In this document: positions 1 to 6,042 of the stretch, in pieces
Layout of the letters: every line of letters starts with the position of its first letter
Numbering within the stretch: the stretch's first letter is position 1
Assembly (NCBI GenBank): GCA_050743125.1
Contig: JBOGEB010000037.1
Span: forward strand, 1-28,071
Source of the DNA: JBOGEB01 sp050743125
GTDB taxonomy: Bacteria; Actinomycetota; Nitriliruptoria; Euzebyales; Egibacteraceae
Direction of reading: 5' to 3'
DNA: 28,071 bases
Translations under genes and position numbers: made by a program
Notes under the pieces: generated by a model
Databases searched by the model: none
What the model was told of the DNA's origin: nothing
Seen by the model: only the letters and a program-made list of their open reading frames with translations

Positions 1-6
1 GCGTCG

Positions 7-48
7 GGTGGAGCGACCTAAACGGCTCTTCGCGAGCGGAACCCGACG
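7..48 (+). repeat. Dispersed repeat R4, copy 1 (possible structured RNA)
   Basis: This 42-base segment recurs at 13452-13492 with only a few single-base differences, mostly indels. It lies inside a 9-bp inverted repeat (positions 1-9 with 41-49), and an inner CTC/GAG stem closes a TTCG-containing loop. The second copy ends just before miaA and keeps the inner stem-loop. Two copies with a conserved fold next to genes fit a structured leader or a small palindromic element; I do not recognise a known riboswitch. Confidence 0.6.
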
Positions 49-156
49 CGACGCTGCCCCACAACAATTTTCAAACACGGGCTGAGGGCCCGCAGCCTGC
101 CAGGGTCCGGGGAGTCCCCGACCAACGGGGCGCGGCAGCAACCAGGAGCAAAGACC

Positions 157-771
157 GTGACCGAGCCGACCACCGCTGAGGAGATCGCGAGCCCGCCCTC
201 CAGCCGCGCCGGGGAGACAGGCCAGCGCCGTGGCGTCGGTGCGGCGCTGGCGAGCGCGCGGGTGGCCTGGGCGGTCGCGCTGCTCGCCACCGCCACCGCG
301 GTGCTGCTCGCGTCCTGGTGGGCGCCGCTGCAGCGCGCCGAGACCACCCGGGAGGAGGTCCGGCAAGCCGCGACGCGGATGGTGCTCCAGTTCACGACCT
401 TCCAGGGCGCAACGATCGACAAGTGGGTCGACGACGCGAAGACCATGGCGACCGGCCGCTACGCCGACCAGCTGACCACCCTGTTCGACCAGGATCTGCG
501 CAACGCGCTGCGGGAGCGACAGGTGCGCTCGGTCGGTGCGATCATCGACCTGTTCGTACAAGACGTCGATGGGACGCAGGCGAAGGTGTTCGCGGTCATG
601 CGCCAGACGATCCACAACCAAGGCACGCCGAAACCGGCCGAGGACGAGCTGCGGATCGAGCTCGAGATGCGGCGCGAGCATGGCCGTTGGCTCGCGAGCA
701 ACGTGTCCGTCCTCGCACCCGATGCCGGGCTGTCCGGCCCCGCGCCGGGCTCGGGAAACGCCAAACCATGA
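157..771 (+). CDS. Mce-associated membrane protein
   Basis: This 204-residue protein probably belongs with a Mce lipid-import system at the cytoplasmic membrane. A GTG start is chosen because AGGAG sits 8 bases upstream (144-148). The layout fits Mce-associated proteins: a short polar Ala/Thr/Glu-rich cytoplasmic tail, one membrane helix at about residues 26-50, then an extracytoplasmic domain of about 150 residues. That domain shows the family-like pattern of a helix, a segment with QFTTFQGATIDKW, and later beta-rich stretches including VFAVMRQTI. No catalytic motif is visible and none is expected; these proteins are thought to stabilise Mce complexes. Its stop codon overlaps the start of the Mce-type ATPase (ATGA), so the two are cotranslated. 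The permease and mce genes would be expected to the left of the window. Family assignment rests on architecture and neighbour, not on a strong motif. Confidence 0.72.
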   Translation: MTEPTTAEEIASPPSSRAGETGQRRGVGAALASARVAWAVALLATATAVLLASWWAPLQRAETTREEVRQAATRMVLQFTTFQGATIDKWVDDAKTMATGRYADQLTTLFDQDLRNALRERQVRSVGAIIDLFVQDVDGTQAKVFAVMRQTIHNQGTPKPAEDELRIELEMRREHGRWLASNVSVLAPDAGLSGPAPGSGNAKP

Positions 772-1565
772 GCCCGAAGCCCGAGCCGGCGATCCGCGTC
801 CGCAACCTGACCAAGTCGTTCGGGCCCCGGCTCGTGCTCGAGGACATCTCACTCGACATCCCAAAGGGTGCATGCACCGTCGTGCTCGGCCCGTCGGGCA
901 CCGGCAAGTCGGTCCTCCTCCGCCACCTCGTCGGCCTGCTCCGCCCCGACCGCGGCGAGGTGTGGGTCGGCGACAAGAACATGCCGACGTTACGCACCCG
1001 CGAGCTGCTCGAGGTGCGCAAGCGGTTCGGCGTGCTGTTCCAGGACGGCGCGCTGTTCGGGTCGCTCACGGTGTTCGACAACACCGCGTTCCCCCTGCGC
1101 GAGCACACGCGCTGCAGCGAGTCCGAGATCCGCGACATCGTGATGAGCAAGCTCGCGATGGTCGGCCTGGCCGACGCCACCGACCTGTACCCGTCGCAGA
1201 TCTCGGGCGGGATGCGCAAGCGCGCCGGGCTCGCGCGAGCGCTCGTGCTCGACCCCGAGATCATCCTGTTCGACGAGCCCGACTCGGGCCTCGACCCGGT
1301 CCGCACCGCCTACCTCAACGAGCTGATCCTCGACCTGAAGCAGCGGCTGGACTCGACGTTCGTCGTCGTGACCCACCACATCCCGACCGCGCGGAACATC
1401 TCCGACCACCTCGCGCTCCTGTTCCGCGGCCGGTTGGTGATGGCTGGACCCACCGAGCAGCTGTTCTCGTCCCAGGAGCCGGTCGTCCGCCAGTTCCTGC
1501 GCGGAGAAACCCGAGGGCCGATCGGGATGTCCGAGGAGAAGGACGCGGCCGAGCTGCCCTTTTAA
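768..1565 (+). CDS. Mce-type (Mkl/MlaF) ABC transporter ATP-binding protein
   Basis: This 265-residue cytoplasmic ATPase should power lipid or sterol movement by a Mce/MlaE-type importer. All ABC motifs are present: Walker A GPSGTGKS at residues 41-48, Q-loop Gln92 in LFQDGALF, signature SGGMRKR at 146-152, Walker B ILFDE at 166-170 followed by PDSGLDP, and the switch His in VVTHH. The FQDGALF and SGGM(R/Q)KR forms and the PDSGLDP loop are typical of the MlaF/Mkl subfamily rather than of general importers. The ATG start overlaps the upstream stop by four bases; reading further upstream in this frame only shadows the previous gene. The C-terminal tail after about residue 240 (GETRGPIGMSEE) matches the short extension usual in actinobacterial Mkl proteins. 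Substrate is unknown. Confidence 0.93.
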   Translation: MSPKPEPAIRVRNLTKSFGPRLVLEDISLDIPKGACTVVLGPSGTGKSVLLRHLVGLLRPDRGEVWVGDKNMPTLRTRELLEVRKRFGVLFQDGALFGSLTVFDNTAFPLREHTRCSESEIRDIVMSKLAMVGLADATDLYPSQISGGMRKRAGLARALVLDPEIILFDEPDSGLDPVRTAYLNELILDLKQRLDSTFVVVTHHIPTARNISDHLALLFRGRLVMAGPTEQLFSSQEPVVRQFLRGETRGPIGMSEEKDAAELPF

Positions 1566-1570
1566 CGCGT

Positions 1571-1702
1571 ACGTCAAACGGGTCAGAGCGGGTGGGGCCT
1601 GGGCGGGTTTCGCCGGGTCATTCCGGGGTTTCACCGCGGTGAGACGCCGTAGAGAGCCTTCACGGCGACCCGTGACACCGCCCTGGGGAGTTTCGACACA
1701 TG
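1571..1702 (+). repeat. Dispersed repeat R1, copy A (MITE-like)
   Basis: About 130 bases that match, in reverse orientation, the segment 8420-8552 between recA and recX. The right end is identical over 22 bases (1681-1702 against 8420-8441), and similarity continues through the interior to the left end, with indels and substitutions. The right end carries GTTTCGACACA; the left end is degenerate here (GTCAAAC at 1573-1579). It starts a few bases after the ATPase stop codon and ends about 60 bases before the RodZ-like gene. It has no coding capacity. It is best read as a small non-autonomous palindromic element. Confidence 0.7.
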
Positions 1703-1748
1703 CCCAAGATTCGACAGATGGACGGCCTGGCCGCTCCGAAGGGTTGGG

Positions 1749-1754
1749 TAGGCT
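1749..1754 (+). promoter_or_regulatory. Possible -10 box for a leaderless RodZ-like transcript
   Basis: TAGGCT fits the actinobacterial TANNNT -10 pattern and ends six bases before the ATG at 1761. Transcription would start on the start codon. No ribosome binding site is seen before this ATG and no good -35 box is visible, so this is tentative. Confidence 0.33.
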
Positions 1755-1760
1755 GTCGCC

Positions 1761-2615
1761 ATGGCCACGGGTATAGGGGACGTCTTGCGTGCAGCGCGGC
1801 GCGAGCAGGGGCGGACCCTCGGAGACGCAGCCGCCGAAACCCGGGTGCGCGAGACGTATCTCGCGGCGCTGGAGGAGGAGGATTTCGCCGCCATGGGCGG
1901 CGATGTCTACGTAAAAGGATTCCTCCGCAGCTATGCCCGGTACCTCGGCGTCGACCCCGACCCGCTGCTGGAGCGATTCCGTGCTGAGCATGAGCGTCCC
2001 GAGGACCGTGCCCCGATCGCCCCGCAGCCCCTACCGCCGATCGGGCCGGTCGGGCCGATGGGGCCGATGGGAGCACGGCGTGGCCTCCCGCAGGCAGTGG
2101 TCATCGGCGGGATCCTGCTCGGCATCCTGGTCGTGCTCGGGATCATCGGACTGGCCAGCGACAATCAGAAGGCCGCGCCGACGCTTCCGCCCGCGCCCCT
2201 GCCGACGACCACTCCGGGCGGCCCCTCCACCAGCGCTGAGCCGTCGGCCAGCACACCGCCGTCAGCAGAAGCCACTCCCGACCCGTTCCAGACCGCGCTT
2301 CCCGCCGAGTCCGCCTCGCCTGAGGCGAGCGGGCCGTTCACCGAGCTTCTGGTCAATCTCACGATCGTCGGCGGCGAGTCCTACGTCCGCAGCGAGGGGA
2401 GCAGCCCGAGGATCGACGGGGTGTTCCAGCCTGGCTACACGAACACGTTCCGCGGCACCCAGATGGTCCAGCTGCGGATTGGCGACGCCGCGAGTGTCGT
2501 CCTCATGGTGAACGGGCGAGACCTCGGGGCGCTTGGCAGCCGTGGGCAGGTCGTCCAGGTCACCTGCGAGGTCGGGCAAACCGCGTGTCAGATCCGTGCG
2601 GTCAAGACGCCGTGA
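1761..2615 (+). CDS. RodZ-like helix-turn-helix membrane protein
   Basis: This 284-residue protein resembles RodZ, which links cytoskeletal or elongation machinery to the membrane. Residues 1-75 form a HTH_25-type domain (IGDVLRAARREQGRTLGDAA, then VRETYLAALEEEDF and YVKGFLRSYARYLGVD), the hallmark N-terminus of RodZ. A Pro/Gly/Met linker follows, then a single membrane helix at about 113-132, a Pro/Thr/Ser-rich outer linker (about 139-190), and a C-terminal beta-rich domain like DUF4115, with the order ESYVRS, FQPGYTNTFRGTQMVQLRIGDAASVVLMVNGRDLG. Type II topology is implied. In actinobacteria this gene commonly lies near ftsK and pgsA, and pgsA follows here. RimO, often found between them, is absent; that space holds repeats R2 and R3. 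Confidence 0.85.
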   Translation: MATGIGDVLRAARREQGRTLGDAAAETRVRETYLAALEEEDFAAMGGDVYVKGFLRSYARYLGVDPDPLLERFRAEHERPEDRAPIAPQPLPPIGPVGPMGPMGARRGLPQAVVIGGILLGILVVLGIIGLASDNQKAAPTLPPAPLPTTTPGGPSTSAEPSASTPPSAEATPDPFQTALPAESASPEASGPFTELLVNLTIVGGESYVRSEGSSPRIDGVFQPGYTNTFRGTQMVQLRIGDAASVVLMVNGRDLGALGSRGQVVQVTCEVGQTACQIRAVKTP

Positions 2616-2625
2616 CGCCGCTAGC

Positions 2626-2738
2626 GATCCGCACGGAGAAACCCGTGGCATTCGGCTGCGTCTGCCGCCCGTCTCGCGGCGTTGCGGGGCGCTTGAGGAC
2701 AACCAGTACACGGCGCGACCCGCGCCTTGCGAGACGGG
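2626..2738 (+). repeat. Dispersed palindromic repeat R2, copy 1
   Basis: A 113-base unit starting 10 bases after the RodZ-like stop codon. It aligns without gaps to 12616-12728 with 11 mismatches, including an identical 45-base core. It folds strongly: a perfect 10-bp outer stem (CCCGTCTCGC with GCGAGACGGG) and a GGCGCG-ACC-CGCGCC hairpin inside. The other copy has a paired T-A to C-G exchange in the outer stem, which suggests selection on the RNA or single-strand fold. Here it could also end transcription, but it lacks a U tract. Confidence 0.8.
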
Positions 2739-2767
2739 GAGCACTCCGCCCGGGCCCTCGGTGCCAT

Positions 2768-2800
2768 CGGGGGCGTCCCCAGGGTCCCCTCTGGGGTTCC
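2768..2800 (+). repeat. Dispersed repeat R3, copy 1
   Basis: These 33 bases are the exact reverse complement of 19034-19066, and weaker similarity extends on both sides. The unit contains CCCCAG/CTGGGG inverted arms. It lies in the 294-base gap between the RodZ-like gene and pgsA, 30 bases after R2. Together R2 and R3 account for about half of that gap; the rest has no recognisable gene. Confidence 0.7.
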
Positions 2801-2909
2801 TTCCGGATCCCCTTTCGCTTGGACTCCGGGTGGCGGGGGGACGCCTCCAAGACCTGCTGGGCTTTCCGGTGAGTGAGCCGATGTGCGCCGGGCGGGGTTG
2901 GAATCGCGC

Positions 2910-3524
2910 ATGACCATGCCTGTGCCCGTCGATCCCCCCCAAGGACAACCGGACGCTCCTGTCCCGCCTTCCGGGACGCACCTGCCAGCGACGACGTCGT
3001 TGCGCAGCTGGGCGAACCTGCTCACGCTCCTGAGGATCGCCCTCGTCCCCGTGCTCGCCGTGCTCCTCTTGACGGACGGGCGGACGGCCCGATGGTGGGC
3101 GTTCGGCGTGTTCCTGTTCGCCGCACTCACCGACTCGGTCGACGGGTGGGTCGCGCGGCGGTTAGGAGTGACCCGCTGGGGCCAGCTCGCGGACCCGGCC
3201 GCGGACAAGGCGCTCATCCTCACCGCGCTCGTCGCGCTCGCCGCGAACGGCGAGCTGCCGTGGTGGGCGGTAGCGGTGATCGCCTCGCGGGAGGTCTGGG
3301 TGAGCCTGCAACGGTGGCGGTTCGCCCGCCGGGGACGGGTGATGCCGGCGAGCACGCTCGGCAAGGCGAAGACCGCGTCGCAGATCATGGCCGTGACGCT
3401 GTACCTCTTGCCTGGGATGCCCCGGGGTATCCGGGTGGCCGGGTTGGTTGTCGCGGTCGCGCTCACGCTCTACAGCGGCGCCGAGTACGCGCTGCGCGGG
3501 GAGCGCCTGTCGCGTGCGGGCTGA
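2910..3524 (+). CDS. pgsA: CDP-diacylglycerol-glycerol-3-phosphate phosphatidyltransferase
   Basis: PgsA makes phosphatidylglycerol phosphate from CDP-diacylglycerol and glycerol 3-phosphate in the membrane. The protein is 204 residues from the ATG at 2910 (2916 and GTG 2883 are alternatives; no strong Shine-Dalgarno site separates them). The CDP-alcohol phosphotransferase signature is complete: Asp75, Asp78, Gly79, Ala82, Arg83, Gly91, Asp95 and Asp99 (DSVDGWVARR, then GQLADPAADK). Several hydrophobic helices surround it (about 37-55, 62-75, 101-120, 155-170, 172-190). The N-terminal 30 residues are Pro-rich and probably cytoplasmic. Its 3' end overlaps cinA by 11 bases, as in other actinobacteria where pgsA and cinA are coupled. 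A different CDP-alcohol transferase is possible on motif alone; the neighbour supports PgsA. Confidence 0.9.
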   Translation: MTMPVPVDPPQGQPDAPVPPSGTHLPATTSLRSWANLLTLLRIALVPVLAVLLLTDGRTARWWAFGVFLFAALTDSVDGWVARRLGVTRWGQLADPAADKALILTALVALAANGELPWWAVAVIASREVWVSLQRWRFARRGRVMPASTLGKAKTASQIMAVTLYLLPGMPRGIRVAGLVVAVALTLYSGAEYALRGERLSRAG

Positions 3525-4818
3525 GCTCGTCGCGGTCGGCTCTGAGCTGCTGCTCGGCGAGGCGGTCGACACGAACTCCGCGTGGATCTCTGCCCGCCTG
3601 GCCGAGGTCGGGGTCGACGTGTCCCGGCACACGGCCATCGGCGACGACGTCGAGCGCATGCTCGCGGTCCTCCGCGGGGCCTGTGAGCGGGCGGACGTGG
3701 TGATCGTGACCGGGGGACTCGGGCCAACCCACGACGACCTCACGCGGGTCGTGGTCTCGAGGCTCGCCGGTGTGGGCCTTCACCGCCACGGCGATCTCGC
3801 CGAGGGCATCGCCGCCTCCTTCGCCGAGCGGGGGCTGGCAATGCCGGCGAACAATCTCGCCCAGGCCGACCTCCCGGTCGGGGCACGGGTGTTGGCGCCG
3901 GTCGGGACCGCGCCCGGCTTCGCGGTCGAGGTGGACTCCGCCACGGTGTACTGCGTGCCGGGCGTGCCCCGCGAGATGGAGGTCATCATCGCCCGCGACG
4001 TCGTCACAGATCTGGTCCGACGCGGGTGCCTGGCCACGACGGTCTCGCGGGTGATCAGCACCACGGGGATGTCCGAGAGCGAGGTCGCCGAGCGTTGCGC
4101 GCCGGTGGTCGGCGAGCTCGACGCGGTCCGCAACCCAACGGTCGCGCTGCTCGCCTCCTGGGGGGAGACGCGCGTACGCGTGACCGCCAAAGCGGCGTCG
4201 CGCGAGGCTGCGCTCGCGCTGGCGGACCCGGTGGTGGACCGGCTGGTCGGTCTGCTCGGCGTCGGCGTGGCCGGCCTCGACGGTGAGGGCGTCGAAGCGG
4301 CGATCGGTCGCCAGCTACGACGTCTGGGGTTGACGCTCGGTGTCGCGGAATCGGTCACCGGCGGCCGGGTCGCCGCTCGCATCGTGAGCGTGCCGGGCGC
4401 GAGCGGCTGGTTCCGCGGCGGGCTCGTCACGTACGCGACCTCGGTGAAGGCGACGCTCGGCGGGGTCGATCCCGCGGTCCTGGAACGCGACGGGCCGGTC
4501 GCGGAGTCGACCGTCGGGCAGCTCGCCGTCGGCGCGTGTGATCGGCTGAGCGCCGATGTGGGGTTGGCCGTGGTCGGCGTCGCCGGGCCGGCCGTGCAGG
4601 GTGGACGGGAGATCGGCACATGCTGTCTCGGTGTCGCCCTGCCGGGCGGCGCCGTGCGGACGCGCACCGGGCGGCTGCCCTGCCGGACGCGGGCGGACGT
4701 GCAGGAGTTCGCGGCCAGCGCCGCGCTCGACTACCTGCGCCGGCGGCTGGCGGCGCTGGGTGAGACGGGGGCGTGCGGAGGCGGAACTCCGATCAGGGGT
4801 GGGCACCAAAGGGGGTAG
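3514..4818 (+). CDS. cinA: CinA: competence/damage-inducible protein, NMN deamidase type
   Basis: This 434-residue cytoplasmic protein has the two CinA domains. The N-terminal molybdopterin-binding-like (COG1058) domain has VGSELLLGE at the start and GGLGPTHDDLT at about residues 68-78; in characterised relatives it has ADP-ribose pyrophosphatase activity. The C-terminal PncC-like domain (about 275-430) has AESVTGG, then GWFRGGLVTYATSVK and GVAGPAV; the Ser of AES and the Lys of SVK correspond to the PncC catalytic pair that deamidates nicotinamide mononucleotide. AESVTGG has Val where most family members have Cys, a mild variant. The GTG at 3514 is chosen because GGGGAG lies 10 bases upstream (3498-3503) and the conserved sequence begins immediately; it overlaps pgsA. 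thpR and recA follow, a common recA neighbourhood. Confidence 0.94.
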   Translation: MRAELVAVGSELLLGEAVDTNSAWISARLAEVGVDVSRHTAIGDDVERMLAVLRGACERADVVIVTGGLGPTHDDLTRVVVSRLAGVGLHRHGDLAEGIAASFAERGLAMPANNLAQADLPVGARVLAPVGTAPGFAVEVDSATVYCVPGVPREMEVIIARDVVTDLVRRGCLATTVSRVISTTGMSESEVAERCAPVVGELDAVRNPTVALLASWGETRVRVTAKAASREAALALADPVVDRLVGLLGVGVAGLDGEGVEAAIGRQLRRLGLTLGVAESVTGGRVAARIVSVPGASGWFRGGLVTYATSVKATLGGVDPAVLERDGPVAESTVGQLAVGACDRLSADVGLAVVGVAGPAVQGGREIGTCCLGVALPGGAVRTRTGRLPCRTRADVQEFAASAALDYLRRRLAALGETGACGGGTPIRGGHQRG

Positions 4819-4825
4819 GCGCGCC

Positions 4826-5362
4826 GTGCGGCTGTTCGTTGCGGTCGCCGTGCCGCCCGCGGTCCGCGAGGCAGTGGCCGCCGCGGCGGCTCCGCTGCGC
4901 GGTATGAGCGCCGATCTGCGCTGGACTGACCCGGCTGGCTGGCACCTCACGGTCGCGTTCCTCGGCCAGACGGATCCCGGGGCCCTGGACGCGTTGAGTG
5001 GAGCGCTCGCCGAGGTCACGGCGGGGTTCGGGGTGTTCGACGTGCGGCTGCGCCCGGCTGCGGGGCGCGGCGCGAGGTCGAGCGTGCTGTGGGTCGAGCT
5101 CGAGCCGTGCAAGCCGTTGCAGGCGGTGGCCGCCGCGGTCAACGTCGTGGCTCGTGGCCTGGGGCTCAAGGCCGAGGACCAGGCGTTCCGCCCCCACCTG
5201 ACGCTGGCGCGTGCCCGCGCGTCCGTGCCACGTTCACTCGCCGACGCCTACCACGGCCCAGCGGTCGCCTGGACGGTCCCGGACCTCGAGCTCGTCCGCT
5301 CGCATCTACGCCGCGCTGGGGCGCGCTACGAAACCGTGGCGTCGTTTCCGTTCGCCTCTTGA
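4826..5362 (+). CDS. thpR: RNA 2',3'-cyclic phosphodiesterase (2H family)
   Basis: ThpR/LigT opens 2',3'-cyclic phosphate ends of RNA to give 2'-phosphates. The protein is 178 residues, the usual size. Both HxTx motifs of the 2H phosphoesterase fold are present: HLTVAFLG at residues 40-47 (His40, Thr42) and HLTLAR at 124-129 (His124, Thr126), spaced as in the family. The N-terminus RLFVAVAVPPAVRE is typical and sets the GTG start, with GGGGGT 9 bases upstream. It follows cinA by 7 bases, so the two are likely cotranscribed. The last residues (YETVASFPFAS) match the family's usual ending, so the gene is intact even though a degraded region begins right after it. Confidence 0.94.
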   Translation: MRLFVAVAVPPAVREAVAAAAAPLRGMSADLRWTDPAGWHLTVAFLGQTDPGALDALSGALAEVTAGFGVFDVRLRPAAGRGARSSVLWVELEPCKPLQAVAAAVNVVARGLGLKAEDQAFRPHLTLARARASVPRSLADAYHGPAVAWTVPDLELVRSHLRRAGARYETVASFPFAS

Positions 5363-5640
5363 GGGCAGGCGTGCGAGCAGGTGACGGGGACGATGCCGCT
5401 CCCGCCACAGCCGACCTCGCCGTCCGGTCCAACGCCAGCACCGCCACGTTCATGGTCCCACACCGGACACGTCCGACACACGACCATCGTGCCTCGGTGG
5501 TGAGGCATCTCAGAACGTGTTTGAGCATTCGCGCAGTGACCCGAATGCGGCTGGAGCGCGATGCCGCCGTGCGGTTTTCCTTCGCGGCCGAGCGAGGCCG
5601 CATCCGGGACCCGCTTGCGCGGCATGACCTGCGGTCTCCG
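5363..5640 (-). pseudogene. Probable decayed TnpB/IS605-type transposase C-terminus
   Basis: No intact gene occupies the 597 bases between thpR and the recA leader. On the minus strand two frames together resemble the C-terminal zinc-ribbon part of IS605/IS1341 OrfB proteins. One frame has a Cys-rich stretch ending in MVVCRTCP; the next has VRCGTMNVAVLALDR, which recalls the CG..DRDVNAA.N ending of TnpB. A single frameshift would join them. The catalytic core is missing, so this would be a short remnant. A QEANG tail, common in these proteins, also appears, but it overlaps thpR codons and may be chance. The evidence is by eye only, and noncoding sequence is the alternative. Confidence 0.33.
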
Positions 5641-5765
5641 AGCGCCATATCGACTGGTGGGGCGTCGGTGCCGCTGCGCGCCCACCCCGCCCCACCGGTT
5701 GCAGCTTTCCTTCGGATGCAGAGGAAAGCGGGACCCGACCTGCCGCTTTGCCCGTCTGCCCTGCA

Positions 5766-5792
5766 ACGTTCCTCCGGAACCCGGAGGAACGT
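5766..5792. other. Perfect 12-bp hairpin in the thpR-recA gap
   Basis: ACGTTCCTCCGG, a three-base loop AAC, then CCGGAGGAACGT: a perfect stem of 12 bp. There is no T tract on either side, so it is a poor intrinsic terminator. It could be a remnant end hairpin of the neighbouring decayed element, or a palindromic unit. Further inverted pairs lie at about 5587-5604 (GCGGCC/GGCCGC) and 5706-5735 (CTTTCCT/AGGAAAG). Otherwise nothing recognisable lies between 5640 and 5930. Confidence 0.6.
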
Positions 5793-5937
5793 CACCCCCC
5801 CTGCCGGCAGCAGGACCGCATGCGCAAACACGCGCTCAGGAATTTTCGCCCAGCCAAGCCTGGGATGTACGATTTTTTGCGCATTTACGAGGATCTGCAC
5901 ATCTGATGGTGCAGGGCGGGGACGGCTCCGCACGATA

Positions 5938-5949
5938 GAACGTCTGTTC
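5938..5949 (+). promoter_or_regulatory. LexA (SOS) box upstream of recA
   Basis: GAAC-GTCT-GTTC matches the GAAC-N4-GTTC core recognised by LexA in actinobacteria and Bacillus. It lies 93 bases before the recA GTG. TAGGGT at 5953-5958 could be the -10 box of the promoter it covers. This is the normal autoregulated SOS arrangement and implies DNA-damage induction of recA. Confidence 0.8.
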
Positions 5950-5982
5950 TGGTAGGGTTCTCCCTGTCACCGGATCCACCGC

Positions 5983-6005
5983 TTGTCACACCGCACGGTT
6001 ACGGT
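5983..6005 (+). promoter_or_regulatory. Possible PafBC-type (RecA-NDp) promoter
   Basis: TTGTCACAC, 8 bases, then TACGGT, partly fits the LexA-independent RecA-NDp pattern TTGTCRGTG-N8-TANNNT. TTGTC-R, the spacing and TANNNT match; three bases of the GTG part do not. It ends 37 bases before the recA start. M. tuberculosis recA also has both an SOS and a PafBC promoter, so the position is sensible, but the match is incomplete. Confidence 0.33.
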
Positions 6006-6042
6006 GGCGCCACGTCGAACCCCGACCGGGAAGGAGCACGCC

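Noticed and set aside
2616..2909. Possible rimO or other gene between the RodZ-like gene and pgsA
   Set aside because: The 294-base gap holds repeats R2 and R3 only; no frame shows radical-SAM or other motifs.
5326..5766. Minus-strand Cys-rich frame of 146 codons taken as a whole gene
   Set aside because: Only its last part resembles anything (TnpB remnant); the first half has no family-like features and its end overlaps thpR, so it is not annotated as an intact gene.
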